From Heliocidaris erythrogramma (Eukaryota > Echinodermata > Echinoidea > Camarodonta > Echinometridae), in assembly GCA_025617745.1 (NCBI GenBank), contig CM046853.1, forward strand, positions 36,402,625 through 36,466,624: a stretch of DNA of 64,000 nt, read 5' to 3'. The notes below the pieces were generated by a model. It saw only the letters and a program-made list of their open reading frames with translations, was not told where the DNA came from and did not search any database. A program made the translations under genes and the position numbers. Positions 25,301 to 40,000 of the stretch are shown here, in pieces (position 1 is the stretch's first letter; every line of letters begins with the position of its first letter).

Positions 25301-28300
25301 ATATATTGATTCTCATCAATATTTTAAAAGCAAAATGTAAGCAAAATTTCAATCAAATGAATACTTAGTTAAGTACATTACATGCAGTCTGTAATTTCAT
25401 AAACTATGATGTCTGTAATAAACATAATAATTATAATTGTAACTTCAAGGATAATTATAGAATATCGTACAAACTAGTTTTAATTCATTTCAGAAATACA
25501 TTCAGTTAGGTACAGCATATGACCAGTTTTCACTGTTGACTTTAATACAGGAATGAATGGCTACTCAGAAAAAACAGACAAGAAACTTTTGTGAATTTCA
25601 CAAGGGGACAAATTCTTACTTGATTAACAACATAACCAGCATTAATCTTGTTTTACAGTATACTCTGATCTATTAAACTTACCCTGAACTCTGCGTCTTC
25701 TAATCTGTGTGCCAGTGCATTGAGAATGACAATTACTCCATGGTGACCAATCTGTCATCCTGCAGTCATCCTCACATGCTATCCTACATGGTTCTGAAGA
25801 TAGAGGAATCGGTGGTCCGTACTGCAGACACAGGTCACTCTCCATTATGCTACCATCACTCCGTTCACACTGGATACCTGAAAGAAATTGAAGAAATTAA
25901 TTCATGAATTTAATTTTTATAACTCAATTTCGATTGAATTTTGATATAACATGCATTTCCCATAGTCCCTGGCCAGATTTATCTTGAGCTTAGTATTCAA
26001 CTGGCTAATTTCCTCAGTTCACAAGTGTTGTCTGATGTGGGAGGATTAAATATTACCATATTACCAAATATTACCATGTACTTCGACAAATGAATTACAT
26101 GTACCATGTATTTTGCCAAATGAATAATGAATAAAATAAATAAATGTAAAACAAATTCACTGTAATTTATTTCCTGTACATTGCTCATTGTAAAAGCAAC
26201 AACAACAAAACCTGCTTCTCATTTAACATTATGTAGTGTTTCAACCTACTGAAGGCATCAAATCAGCTATTTTAATATCAGTGCTTGATTATGATTCCTT
26301 CTAAAAAGGTAACATATTACAGTTAATAATAATCTGGATATAGTTTCAAATCATGAAAATATACTTAACAAATACTCAGCATAGAGTTACTTGTATGGTG
26401 ACTATAAACACATGCACAGGCATTCAACACGCATGTGGTGTACTGATCGAGAAGCTCATACCAATGTCACTTTCAACAAAAAGCATTTGAGATAAGCCAT
26501 AGAATTAAGTCAGGTACCATGAAATTACAAAATATGAAGGGATGAAAAAGGAATTTTACCTCTGGTTTTCAACCCATCTCCACATTCTTCCTGAATTCCA
26601 TCCATACTAACGACATCTATCCCTGTCAGACGACACTCAGTCCACGTGCCTACCAACCAGGTGTAGGAATAGCAGGAGTCTGGCTGGTTGCAGGTTCTCT
26701 CTTCCCGGAGTAAGGTGGGACACTCCTCGCCTCCATTCTGGGGCTGTTGTAAGATGTAACGCCTCCTCTCTTGGGTAGCCAGGGATCCGTCTAAGGATGA
26801 AAAGATAAATTCTTAGAATTAAGAAGCACAGGAGAGAGAGAGAGAAAGCAAGTGAACGATGATGATAGATGGTGCCATTTTTTATTCCTTTAGACCTTTA
26901 GAAAATTCTGAACAGATATGGTTAGTATGTAATGTCTCCTGTCTTGCATAGCCAGGGACCCATCTATAGTTACTGTGTTAAACATGGAATTATCAGAATA
27001 AAGGAATGCAGTTCTAGAGAGAGAGAGAGTTAGGGAACAATACCTAATGGCTTGTTGCAAGTTCTCTCTTCATGAAGTAGGGAAGGACACTCCTCGATGA
27101 ACACCATCAACATTGAAATTACTTAGCAGCATGCCAAAGCATATTTTTAATTTTGTTACTTGATATTATTGGAAGGTGTCAAACAGGTCTTATTGTTAGT
27201 TAAATTATGAGTTCTAAAAAGTTTTATCAGTAACAATTATGTAAATGAATATACGTCTACTCAGCAAAAGTATATTAGGAGTAACTTAGAGTTAGGAGTA
27301 ACGTGGGTGATAAGGTTGTAGGGGGATACATGTATTTAAAATGAAAGCTCATTCATTTGATTTTGGGGGGCAAAATGAGCCATGTTTTTTAAATTTTGAA
27401 ATGGCATTGTGCACAATAGTCTTGCAGTAACCAATCCTCTTGCTAAGTTAACATTCAGACTTTCAGAGTAGCCCTCTCAATGGAGGGTCACTTTATGGCC
27501 CCTTTTGAACCTGGCCACTTTTTTTGTTTTGTTTTTTGCTGCATTATAGACAAAATATGATTCAATACTCACCTTTGCAAAAAAAAAAAATTCAAATAGG
27601 ATCATAAATGTAGCACTTCTATGATGATAGTGACTGTAAAATCCATTTTATGCAATTATTCAATGAGAGAATTTTAATGCAGGCTGAGTGACAAAAATTT
27701 GAACAAAATTCCAGGTGATCTTAAACTTTTGCAACAACTGTACATGTAACTGAAGATTTCATATTCAGAATGTGACCATGAAATTTGAGTATAATTTTCT
27801 CTGTAAGTCACCCTTTTTTCAAAAACAGAATCGAATAATCTTCATTGTTAAACACATGCCTTTCTTTAACATTCTTCAAGTTATAATCCTTAATTTGTTG
27901 TAATGCCCTCTTTTTTGGCTGCTAAGCATCATTCAAAATAAGACACTACATGAATCTTAATGGGTTGTCTTCCCTTATAACTCAGGCATAATCAGCACAC
28001 ATTCCGCAACTTCTCTGACTTGTATTAATCTTGTCCTGCCCCCTTTTGCTTTGCCTCCCATACATCACGGGCAGGGCGCATGACGGCAACGTCAGACAAA
28101 AAGAAAAGAACGTCCTCAGGCAGTAAGAGGACTGGCAGAAAATTAGATAGCAATTACAGTGGAAATTGATGCTGTTTTCATGGACAGCAAATGCACCCAT
28201 GGGCGGTGGAGATGAAAAAGTAATGCCTCTTTGAAATGGATTTCGTACCTTCGATGGGATAGTGACCTCTGCATCCGATACCATGGTATTTAAAATCTGA

Positions 28301-31300
28301 ATGTTTTTGTTTCATTCTTTAAATGCGTGGGTGTGCAATCAACCCACTCTAAAAGTTGTTAACTGAACTGGTGAATAATTCAGAACAGATGTAAATAGAA
28401 TGTGTAAATAGAATTGAACAAATAAAAAAAATCCAAGATTCACTGTAAATGACATCAGCTCACTCCTCTAGTTATATATACATATATGTATTAATCCAGA
28501 CAATTGAACATCATATAAGACAAAAAGGAAATGGCTTTATTTAATAATCTTTTACAAAAGGGATACCTACCGTCGAATTGGTACACCACAATACTAATTT
28601 AAAAAAGAAGAAGCAACAAAAGAAATCTGTTCTGGAGAAAGATGGAAGGAATAGTTGGAGGGATAAAGTCACTAATGAAGAGGTATTAAAGAGGGTGAAT
28701 GAAGAAAGGAACCTGAGGAAAATAATTAATAGACAGAAGAAGAACTAAAAACATGTAGGACACATGAGTTTAATACATGCATATATAAAAAAATGATTAG
28801 AAGACACAGAACAACCTTAACAAATGTTTAGACTCTAAATCTAATGCAGAGAATAGTAGTAAGCGTTTGGAAATTGATATTTCTGGAGAGTACATTGTTG
28901 TAGCAATGCTGAATGGATGGCAGAAAGGAATAAGTAGACCGAGACCTGGGATTGTGCCTGAACTGAAAGGCAACTTAAATTATGACATGATGAAGAAGAA
29001 GGCTCATCACAGGGAGGGTTTGAGAAAAGACCAATCAGATGAGTCTACTATGGACCTGCCCATGCATGGGCAGAACACTTCAAGGAGAAGATATCATATA
29101 AAGGCATAGCATAAATTTACCTGAAGAGCATGTATTAGGGCATGGAGTCCAGTCTCCAAACTCAGATACCACACAATCCAGTGTACACTGCACCTCGCAG
29201 GGTCTGGAGAAAGGAGGACGCACTGGGGCAAAACATCTGCATAAGAGAAAAACAAGAGGAGATTTACAAAATGTATGAGAGGCTGTTATATTGAATTTGT
29301 TCTGTTTCAGAGAGCAGGCATAATATGTTCAGGGTATAATTACAATCCATCACAATAAATTTCATCATGAAGTCTACATGTACCTTTGGAATCATTCAGA
29401 ATCCTCCCTCTTGACAAATCTGGGATTAGAGAAATAGTAGCAAAGAATTCCTTACCCGATTGACTTTTGACTTTAGCTAGAAGATTTTCACTCCATTAAT
29501 CTACTATTTGTGCACTTACTTTTACTACTTCTACATCTTTCCCGTTTATCAACAGATTTGCTATTGATTCAGATCAACTGCATTTCTTTGTACGAGGTTG
29601 TCCTGGACTGCCAAATTGTTTAGTGTATAACTTTATATAGACACTTTACATGTCACAGAAGTCAACATGAGTGGTCCGATGCATGTTCGGAAAGTTGTCC
29701 AAAGCAGGAAAAGAGTTAACGTACCTTTTGTCTGGTGCAATTTTAGCTGGATTGATCCTACTGCAGGTGACGTTCCTGGTCTGAGTACCCATTCCACAGC
29801 TTCCATGCTCATCGGGTGTAACCATCTGCTCTATGTTTTCTAGACTCGGCAAACATTCTCCCCACTCGGTGGTGAGCCAACCAAAGAGGGTACAACTATG
29901 ATGGTTACAGACTCTTGTCTCTTTCATCTCAGCAGTTTCCATGTCAGGACAGGCTGCTCCACCTGTAGTCAAATTATAAAGTTACAGCTACTTGAATACA
30001 GAGTTGACAATTTAGTAGTGTTCCAATCCCTTGATGAGAAAATGGAATATTTACAATTTACAAAAATCAACATGGTGTGTACCTTGGCAGAAGGGGGTTA
30101 ACAAGTATTTTGGTCAAATAAATCTCAAATGTTTGGTTTTGTAGCAGGATTAAGAAATAATTTAGAGAAGTGGGCAATGCATGGATACTCAGTGCCTGAG
30201 GAGCAGTTGTCCCCAGAGCATGCGTCGTACACACTCAACAATCTCCATACTAACCTGGGCCAGGTTGAGCTACGATGGTCCTGTAGCGTTCTTGGAGCCC
30301 ACCAGGCCGGCCTGTAGACGATTCGCATGTCTGGGAGCATTCGCTCCACGGCCCCCACTCGCCTAACACACAATCGGATGAGCAGGGAGCTTCACAGGTC
30401 ACTTCTGTAGCAGGCCTGTTTGTAAGGGCCTCACACATTGCCTCATCTTCAACTGGAAGCTGGTGGAGAGGGTGGGAAGAACACAATGACAAATTTTAAA
30501 AAGTAATAAAAAGCATTTGTAGAATAATAAATGTTTAATGTCTAATGTTGCAACTTGATTATTAGGCAATCCTTAGTCATATTCAATCTATACGTACATT
30601 CAAATTTTAGACAACATTATAGAACAATAAAAAAAACATCAACGGTAAGATCAGTATGATTAGCTATTTCATGGAAAGACAAGATTACAGTGATTTCAAA
30701 GCAAAATAGTAAATACTTTTATGTTACTATACTAACTGCACATCCAATGCATATAGTCACACATGCCATACCATATACCCATCCATGAAATGCATATTCC
30801 TCTCTGTTTAATATTTGCAACTTATATTTGATATAAATGATACTAATTAAAGAACAAAGTGGATGAATAATAATGATAGACTGACAGGCTCATATTGGGG
30901 AGTAAAATGAGACTATATTGCTCTCAATATGATAATTCTTGGGCAATACACTAAAGTCTCCCCCTCAAAATCACTCCATACGACAAAATACTTTAAAAGA
31001 TTAACAAGGACTTCATACTTCTTGTGAGTTGATGCAGTGGACATTTCTGGTCATCATCCCTTCTCCACACATTGTCTGTGCATCACTTGGCTGGCACGTG
31101 GCCTCTTCTACTACCCATCTGAAGCAAGGTTGGATGTTACAAGGGGCATGTTCAGTCAGGTGGGGGCACTTCCTACCGCCGTGCTCTGGGGGTGCCACAA
31201 TCTCCCTTGAGCGATGTATGTGTCCTGAAAAGATCAACAAATATAAGGAATGAAAGCACAGATTTAGTATGGTATAGTGATCTGTATAGGTAAAAATGAT

Positions 31301-34000
31301 TTTCATTTTCTCTAATTACTGTTAGCCTATCATCTAAGAAGTTTGAAGCTGGACAACTGCTACAAAACAGTCCATTATTTTTCAAGACCTTCAATTATAT
31401 CAAGATATCATTCATTGCCTTCTCAGAGCACTGTAATTTTCATCCTATTCTAGGACAATGCTAGAAAAAGTCTGACTACAATGATGTATACTAACAGTTG
31501 ATTTCTGCGCTGTACTGATGTTGGTTTTGTCAGGATGAACCAATCAACATACATTGCAAATATGTGTTTCTTGTGCTGATTGTATGACGCAATTACATTT
31601 TTAATTCAGCCATCATCACATGATGGAGTATCTTGGAAAAGGGTTAACATATCAAGGGGAAGAAAGAAAACTCCTATAATTGACAACACTCCAAATATAT
31701 TGAGCAAGAGCAGGTTTATTCATTATCTTCACTAAAGAGAAATACAAATATGATGTATTATTCTTTTTTTTTTCAACATAACGTTTCATTAGCCTACATT
31801 TAATCCTCCCACGTCAAGTGACATTTATCAAAGACACAAAAACACAATGGCAGTTTCCCTTTCATTATTTGTGGTTTGCATCCTCTCTCACTCTCTCTTA
31901 CCCCTAGGAAGTCTTGTTAACCAGTTGATTAGATTGTTATTAGCACAAGTCAATAAAGATGCCATTTTAAAGGTAAACTGCCTGGGGGAAATATAAATTA
32001 GAAGTTACAAAATTTTCTCATTACGTGACCTCCTTCAGGAGTTTACAGAGATTCTGATATTGTCCTTCTTCAAAGGTGCGCCATGGAAAATGTTCATTAA
32101 GGTGCGCTCTGCCTCAGGGCAGTCATTATACAGGTAGGTGGAGGGAAATATCAAATCATGGCAAAATAAATAAAAAGGTAGGCAACCAATAAAATGGATG
32201 CTTGGAATAACAAACTATGAATTGGGTTTGAAAAAGAAGTACACCAAATGCACAATATGTCATAAAAAAGGGGGAAAATGTTCAAATTTTATTAGAAATG
32301 CAGGAGTACTCTACTAATTACTTAACACATATTGCATTTGATATTTTGATAAGAATAGTCAAAATTTGATTCATTTCATTACATCTTATTTTCATCCAGC
32401 ATCAATTGATACATTTAATGTCATTCCTTCCACCATACACTCAATTTTTCTGAGCTTTGATTTATAACAGCAAAATTGGATAAACAGTGCATAATGTTGT
32501 TCTTGAGCATAAAAAGAAAAAGTCATAAACTGATTTGGTATCATCAAAGAGAAAGCATTGCCTACGCAAAGAAAATGTCCTTTGGCATGTTTTGAAAGTA
32601 TCCGATGACGATCATGAACAAACATTCACTGAAATATCACAACAAAGACTGGGTGTAATAAGGCAAACAAGAAAAACCTTGAAAGCATAATGAAATGATT
32701 TGCAAATTTTCACGCAACATAGCATCTGTTAACCCTTCAACTACTGAATTTGTTAACTCTCATCAGCTTAATACAGGAGCCACCCGGTTCCCATAGTCTA
32801 TGGGTTAAGAGACAAAAGGGCAAGAAGTAAAGCTCTTCTGGCATGCAACTGTTAAAATTATCTTTTTACATAATTCTGATAATGAAAATGAAGTGATTTA
32901 TGTGCGTCAAATATATCATATTAATTAAGAGGAATTAAGTTTGTAAATAACATCAGAATGAATATTGTTTAAAAAAAATGTACCTTCATATTTCATCAAG
33001 CTGAATGGATTGAATGATTGAATCATATTTTCAAATATATATCCCTTCATCTTTCATGATATACTGATCTACCGTTGCCAACTTGAAGCAGGTAGTGACT
33101 GAGAACCCATTATACCTCGGCAGTGGAAATGTCAGCCGTGTTTGTACCATTGATTGCTGACAATATTAGATCAGGGAAAGAATTAACACAGGTCCTGATG
33201 GCTCTCCCACATGTTCAGACCTAGATTTCGATTAGCAGTGCAAATATGCCGTACCTCTATGCGGGTTTCCTCTACTGAGCTGGCCCATCATCTTTCTCAG
33301 ACTTTCCGAATAATTTCCTCACAATTTTTTTCCTGTTGCCTTCTTCATTTTGTCTATCATGTTCTTCTTCTTCTACTTTTCTCTCTTTTTATTCTGTTGC
33401 TTGTTTATAATCATATTCTATCATCATTAGTCTTCTTGAAAATAAGCAAAGCAGTTAGTTCTTCAAGGTTTGCCTCAGGGAGGAAATACTTGAAAGTAAA
33501 TCTGCAAATTGTACATATTACATGTACTTGAAATACCATAATACAATAAAAAAATATCGTGACTGATCTAATCTACTCATAAAGAAGAATTGATGGGAAA
33601 TAATGAATACTAAATGCCCATTCATTTCTGATACAGATGAGTTACGTGACACAGCAATAAATCATTAACTTCATGCAATGTTAAAACCACATTTTATTCA
33701 TAACATGTAATAACTTCAAAGAAACTTGCAAATTAACCCATCAATAACATTTCCTAAAATATTAAGCACCTGCACTTCATCAAGATAAATCATAATATTT
33801 CTCCAATATCTTTTCCATAAAATGTTAATTTTTATACTTTTTATCCACCCTTTCATTCCAAACTTCCCATAGTATATTTTTGCAATCTCTCTCTCTCTCT
33901 TACTCTCTATCTCTCTCTCTCTGTCTCTCTCTCCCCTCCCTCCCTCTTTGTCTACCTCTTTTCTAACTTTTCCTTCACATTACTGTTCTTCTTTCATTTC

Positions 34001-34044
<44 letters not shown>

Positions 34045-37000
34045 CATTATATTCATTCAATTGTATGTAACATATGCCTATATGGGTTTCACCCAGCATA
34101 CCCCCACTTTTCCATAATACAAGCACGTCACTCTTTTTCTCATACAGAACCCTTCCAAACCAAGTATCCTTGGAACCTCTTGGTATTTCCCATTTTGCAG
34201 AGCAAATTGGCATATTATTCCAAATCTGATCATCACCCGGGGACCCCTAGCGATGATTCTTCATGGAGCCATGCATGTAAATATTTATGTCAAAATAGCT
34301 CTAAAGATATCCATCTCTCTCTCTCTCTATCCTCATTCTTAATTCTTCAATTGCAGTCTCCATTCCATTTCACTCCTCTGCAGTTCCAGGCCCCCCCCCC
34401 CCCCACCTCTCTCTCTCTCTCTCTTTCTTGCTCTCTCACTCTTTTTCCTGCTCTTTATTTCCCACCCCCTCTCTTGGATTCATATTTCATCATCTGCAAA
34501 AAACATAAATGGTGATGGATAGTAGTGGGCCTTCCATTAGCAGCACACATACAACTATATCTGGAAATAATCAAGGAAATATCATTGTCTTTCTCATGCA
34601 AAATATAACTTTTTTTTTTAAAATAGAACTCAAAAGATGATATTCTAACTCAGTTAAACCCAATGCATTGTCTAAAGACTTGAAACCCAGGACTGGGTTA
34701 ACATTTTTGGAAGAATACAGGCCAAAGTGTTTTCAAATCAGAGTTGTAGTCAAGGACCAGGAAGGAAAATGATGGTTACGTTCATTTCATATTAGGTCTT
34801 GGGGTTGAGACCAAGACACCGAAAGTTTGATATTGAGATTGATCTGGGCCCTATCACTGATACAAATCTTTATATGGTAATGATTTTTCAAAATTGGTCA
34901 CCTTTATCATCTCTTTTCTACATGCATTTGCTTGCTTTTCTCAAACATACAAAAGCTGTGTTCTCAACTTCTGTTTACAAAACATTGATTATATCACATC
35001 ATGGAGCTACAAACAGATGTTCCATCTTTACCCCCACGCCCTTCCTTTTCTCTCTCTCTCTTTGTCTCTCTGCTTCTTTATTTCTTTCTTTTTTCTCTCT
35101 CTAATAAATCTACCCTTCTTTACTTCACCCCACTGTATTTTTTCTTTCTGTATCTCCTTCCTTATTCCTTTCACACCCCTCTGACAAGCACCTCTCTCTC
35201 TCTCTCTCTCCCTCTCTCCCCCTCTCTCTCTCCCCCTCTCTCTATCTCTCTATCTATCTACAATGTATCTCTCTGCACCTATATTCAACATCCACTCTCT
35301 CGATCTCAAGTACAAGTAAACTTCAGACACTCTCAAATTGGTTTGCAATCAAATCTCACCTGTAAAACACCTGCAATCAACATATGTTTTTTCTGGAGTC
35401 GACATGTGTCAGGAGCATTTCCTACATGCCGCTAGAGTAAATTTCATCTACTTTCCAGGGCAACTCCTGGGATGAATTTCTCCATATCTTTGCATGCAAC
35501 ACTTGCTATTTTTCCCACATGCTTGATCTTTGCTTCCAGCACAGAATTGCTTTCAGATCTAGCTTACCCATGATCTTCTATCCCCCCCCCCCCCCCCCCG
35601 AGTACTCCTTAGTCTCTTTGGCTCTTTCCATATTACATTATGGAATCATAAACCCAATTATAAATGTAATTATATTGTTTGATAGAACACTTATTTTTCC
35701 ATGCGTTATTTTTCCCTATTATGTATGACATTTTAAAAATATCAGTTGTGTATGTCGTAGGCCTATATGTTGACACTTTCTTGATGTTGTATTTGTGTGT
35801 AACTTTTTACCTTTGTACAAATATTGTTCAATTCAGCTCTTTGGTTGCAATGCAGTATTTTCCTTCAATAAAACATGCCATTATCATCATCAAATCTAGG
35901 CATCTCAACAACTAAAGAGAGCATGCATTCCCTTTAATCTATCAGATACACGCAAAAGTCACATCAAAGATACCATGTTTATCTACCATTAGAAACTATC
36001 ATGTTTGTCAGTTGATATCATATTATTTTACGTCACTTCATCCATCTCTTTCTGCTAAGACTTCAATCTCTCTATCTATATCAAAACATGTGTCAGGGTG
36101 TACATTAATATATTACATTTATATAGCGCATTATGTGAAAACTTCAATGTTGTTTATTATCACCCCTGGTCATTGGATTTCAAGCCCGCACACAAATGTA
36201 CACCATCTCCACTCCTCAGGGAGCATTCCTACCATTTTCCACTGCAAAAACAGTCACACTGACTTTCGGCAATCCTCACAGGTACCCATTATCTCCTGGG
36301 TAAGAGTGGCAATGTAGGTTAATGTCTTGCCAAAGGACGTTAGTGCCGTGGCAGGACTCGAACCACAAAACATGTGATCGACAGTCCGGCGACGTATCCA
36401 CTAGACCACGGCACCTCTACATTCATACGATTTCCATACATGTAGCTCTATTTCTCTCTTTCTTACAGCATAAAACCTCCTTCCAAGAAACCTGTGATGA
36501 TCCACACTGCAGATTTAACTTTCATTTCGAAAAGTGCAACGATCTTGCTCACTGTACTGTACATTCATTAGATTTCTTTTTTAAAATTCCCAGGGTACGT
36601 GCAAGATATAGATCATTACTTTAGATCTGATATATTCCATCTGTATTGCATATTTCACCATATGTCTCAACTCCAGTCGGCATAGGAGTTCTTACATATG
36701 GTGTGTCATATGCCGAAATATGCCCCACGCTTCATGACTATGCTGGAAAAGTATTATACATGTATGAAAGATACTGAAGAGATGTTTCCTATCTTCAAAG
36801 TATCAGCACTTAAGAGAGGCTTGAATTTCAGATATGTAAACCTAGATATGTAAAACTTTATTGTGTAGAAAATGTAACCTTGATGAAGTGAAAACATTTC
36901 TATCCAATCTTCATGATACATGCACCAGTTACTGCTTCAGGAAAGAACAGAAAGTATTCAAATCCAAACAGATATGTAAAGGAGAATAGCCGAGGAAGTG

Positions 37001-40000
37001 TAGATTCGTAATTACAAATAAGATTGGGAATAGCGAATCTACACTTCCAAGGCTGTTCTCTGACTTAAACCATTGCTATGATGTCAATCTATTCAATAAA
37101 GTGTAGATTATTCTTACGAATGTACTGTTATCGGTAGCAATGGTTTAAGTTGGAGAATAGCCGAGGAAGTGTAGATTCGTAATTCCGAATCTACGAGGAG
37201 TAGCCGAGTAGATTGGGAATAGCGAATCTACACTTCCAAGTACATTGGTAAAAATAATCTACACTTTATTGAATAGATTGACGTCATAGCAATGGTTTAA
37301 AAAAGGAATAATATCACTATATGGTACAATTTGCTGCTTGAGGTACAGAAAGGGCTAAGAATGAGAGATTACTTTTTGAAATGTCTTTGGTCACTCTGCA
37401 CTTAAATTACAGCAACAAAAGAAAATTGTACTTTTAAAATTCATCACTGTGATATACCGGAAAAAACAACAACAAATCTTACAAATGATGTTAGTTCATG
37501 TTTAGGACAAAATGATCAATCTTTCATAAGCTCAAGGCTTTATGCACTTTAATAGCACCAAAATAAAACAGCTCCCTCCAGCATGTGAAACAGGGTTCAA
37601 AGTGAGGCTACACTGTAATGCCAAGAATATAAAAGGGAGTTTTATATAACATGGGTCAGTGTGTAGGATCAAAGGTCACGTCATGGTACTCCATCTCAAG
37701 ATAGCAGATATCCAACTAGCTTCAGGGATGACAGGATAGGAGAATAAGTTTACAAAAGGATGTTGCACCTAAGTGGCCGAAGATCCCCAGCAGCTATAGT
37801 AATAGATTCTGTTTTCTTTTTGTAAGTGCATTCTGTCACACCAGGCAAATTAAAGGCTCTGACTTGAAAAAAAAAGAGAAGAATACATGTACAATGTTCA
37901 ATGACCTTATCTGTCCCAGTGTAGAACAATGAGAAGTCAATGACATCACTGTCATTTTGCAAGAAGCAAGAACAAAATACAAAAGAGCAATCAAAATGAA
38001 AGGCATGTACATGTAGCTCTGAAAACGATGAACTTTAGATTTTTTTCACCAAAGGCACAATTTGACGATTGGTTACATCTCAACTGTCAATCTTGGAAAA
38101 TATTTTGTTTGTGTAAGCATGAAAGATGTTTTGTAACCCTTCAATTGTCTAGCTAAACTTTACAAATACATAATTTTCAATAAATTGCATGAGCTGGTCA
38201 GGTTCAAAATTGTGGAATGAGGAATTTCTTTTACAGCTGATGTGAAAGGTCTTCTAGTTTAGTATCTGCATTGGTGAATGTACAAATAATATTATCCAAA
38301 ATTTTGTATCAAAGACTAAATTTCTTAAAATTTTATTTTATTTTAATTCATTGATGCCTAAAATTTAATTTAACTTGCTGCAATGGCGATCTAAACAATG
38401 AAGTAAATATAATTACTTGTTATAAACAAAACTTACAGGTAACTGAATGCTTTTACGCTTGTTCTTCTAGTTTACTAAAGCATGACATGATAAATATCTT
38501 TTGACTTCCCAGGAAACATTTCCCTGATATAAATGATGAAAAGTTTCCAATGTGACATTGTTCTGTTTTCATTCTAAGTTGGCAACATCAGCCATGAATC
38601 TTCATAAAATTGTCGTCATAAAGATTAACTGTCCGAAGAAAGAGTAAAGTCATGGTGCGTGATCTGAGAGGAAGGGGACTTTGTTAAGGTATAATGAGAA
38701 ATGGATGGGTTGGTCTACTCAATCTAACATACCCTACATCATGGTCGTTTTGTTTGGGGTTATGTGTGTCCACCAATGATGGGCTTTCAAGGTTAGTATG
38801 GCCAGGTTCTTGACTAACTAAATTTGTTCAAGCAATCTACATGGACCCGAAGGTAGAGAGAGAGAGAGAGAAAAAGCTGGGGAGTTTGAACTCGAGCATT
38901 TGAATTGTTTGATCCCTGCATGTTCTCTTCTCCTATCATACTCTCTCTCTCTCTCTCTTTCTCTCTCCCTCTCCCCCTTTTCTCTCTCTCTCTCTTCTCC
39001 CCATCTCTCCTTTTCTTCTTTCTTTCTTTCTCTCTTTCTCCTTCCTTATCTTCCTCTCTACACTTGCACTTATTATGTTACACTTACATCTTCAAACCCT
39101 CCTTCATTACCCTCTAGATCTCTCTCTCTTTCTCTCTCTTTCTCTCTCTCTCTCTAGTACCACTCCTACATGTTTTCCTCTATACTTGCATTACTTTAAC
39201 CTTACTCTTCTGTTTTCATCTTTTCCTCCATCCCTGCTTTCTCTCTCTCTCTCTCTCTCTCTCCTGTTTTCACATTTCATCACAAAGAACAATGTAAAAA
39301 ATGTAAGGTGGTGTACTCTTTGAAGAAAATTGGTGCAAGTGCTACTTTACTTGCCCTAGGTTGACATCAACTGGACTGCAGAGTGATCGTCCTATATATT
39401 ATAACAGAAGACCTGTTAAAGTCTTTTACAATGTTACATCCCCCAAATATCTAAAGGGATGTTTTCTTTACATTTCAGAAAACTAGTTCAGAGACCCATA
39501 TATTCTTTCACTTTCAGTTTGCTTATATTGTATTCTTTGTACATGGCATGTAAAATAGGTTTTGCCACCAGCTTGTAGAAATGTGTATATGATAGATCAC
39601 CTGTTAACCAAAAAACATCTCAACATAGAGATACATGTTTTGAAAGCTACAAGCCTTCGCGCTCCCAATACATGTAAGTAGAACTTGTCAGAGTCTGTTT
39701 GAAAGTCTTCTTTCGTAACCCTCTATTGCTTTGTGAACAGTGCTTTTCCATAATGTTTGAAATCCAGATAAAAAGTTACACACCATTTCATACATTAATT
39801 TGACAATGTAAGAAGAGAACATGGCATGTCACTTACTCAAATTACCCATTTCTTGAAAAAGAATGTCAACCTTGGTTGTTGTTGCTCATGACATGGGGTA
39901 CTCATTTTCTATTTTACCATCATTTCAAATGTTGGATTGTACCTTTAAAGAAAAGCTCTGTGCATCTGTTACAAGAGAAGATCTAATTTCCTAAGCAGGT

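Larger units (their letters stand above)
26791..29120 (-). other. Intron with exon-7 fragments and a dead LINE fragment
   Basis: Contains two exon-7-derived pieces (26930-27095), GA microsatellites (about 26832-26846 and 27015-27028), a slightly GC-richer patch near 28030-28110 with no recognised motif, and the decayed LINE end at 28600-29090. Confidence 0.75.

Noticed and set aside
34180..35435. Several + strand Ser/Leu/Phe-rich frames
   Set aside because: CT microsatellite translation only.
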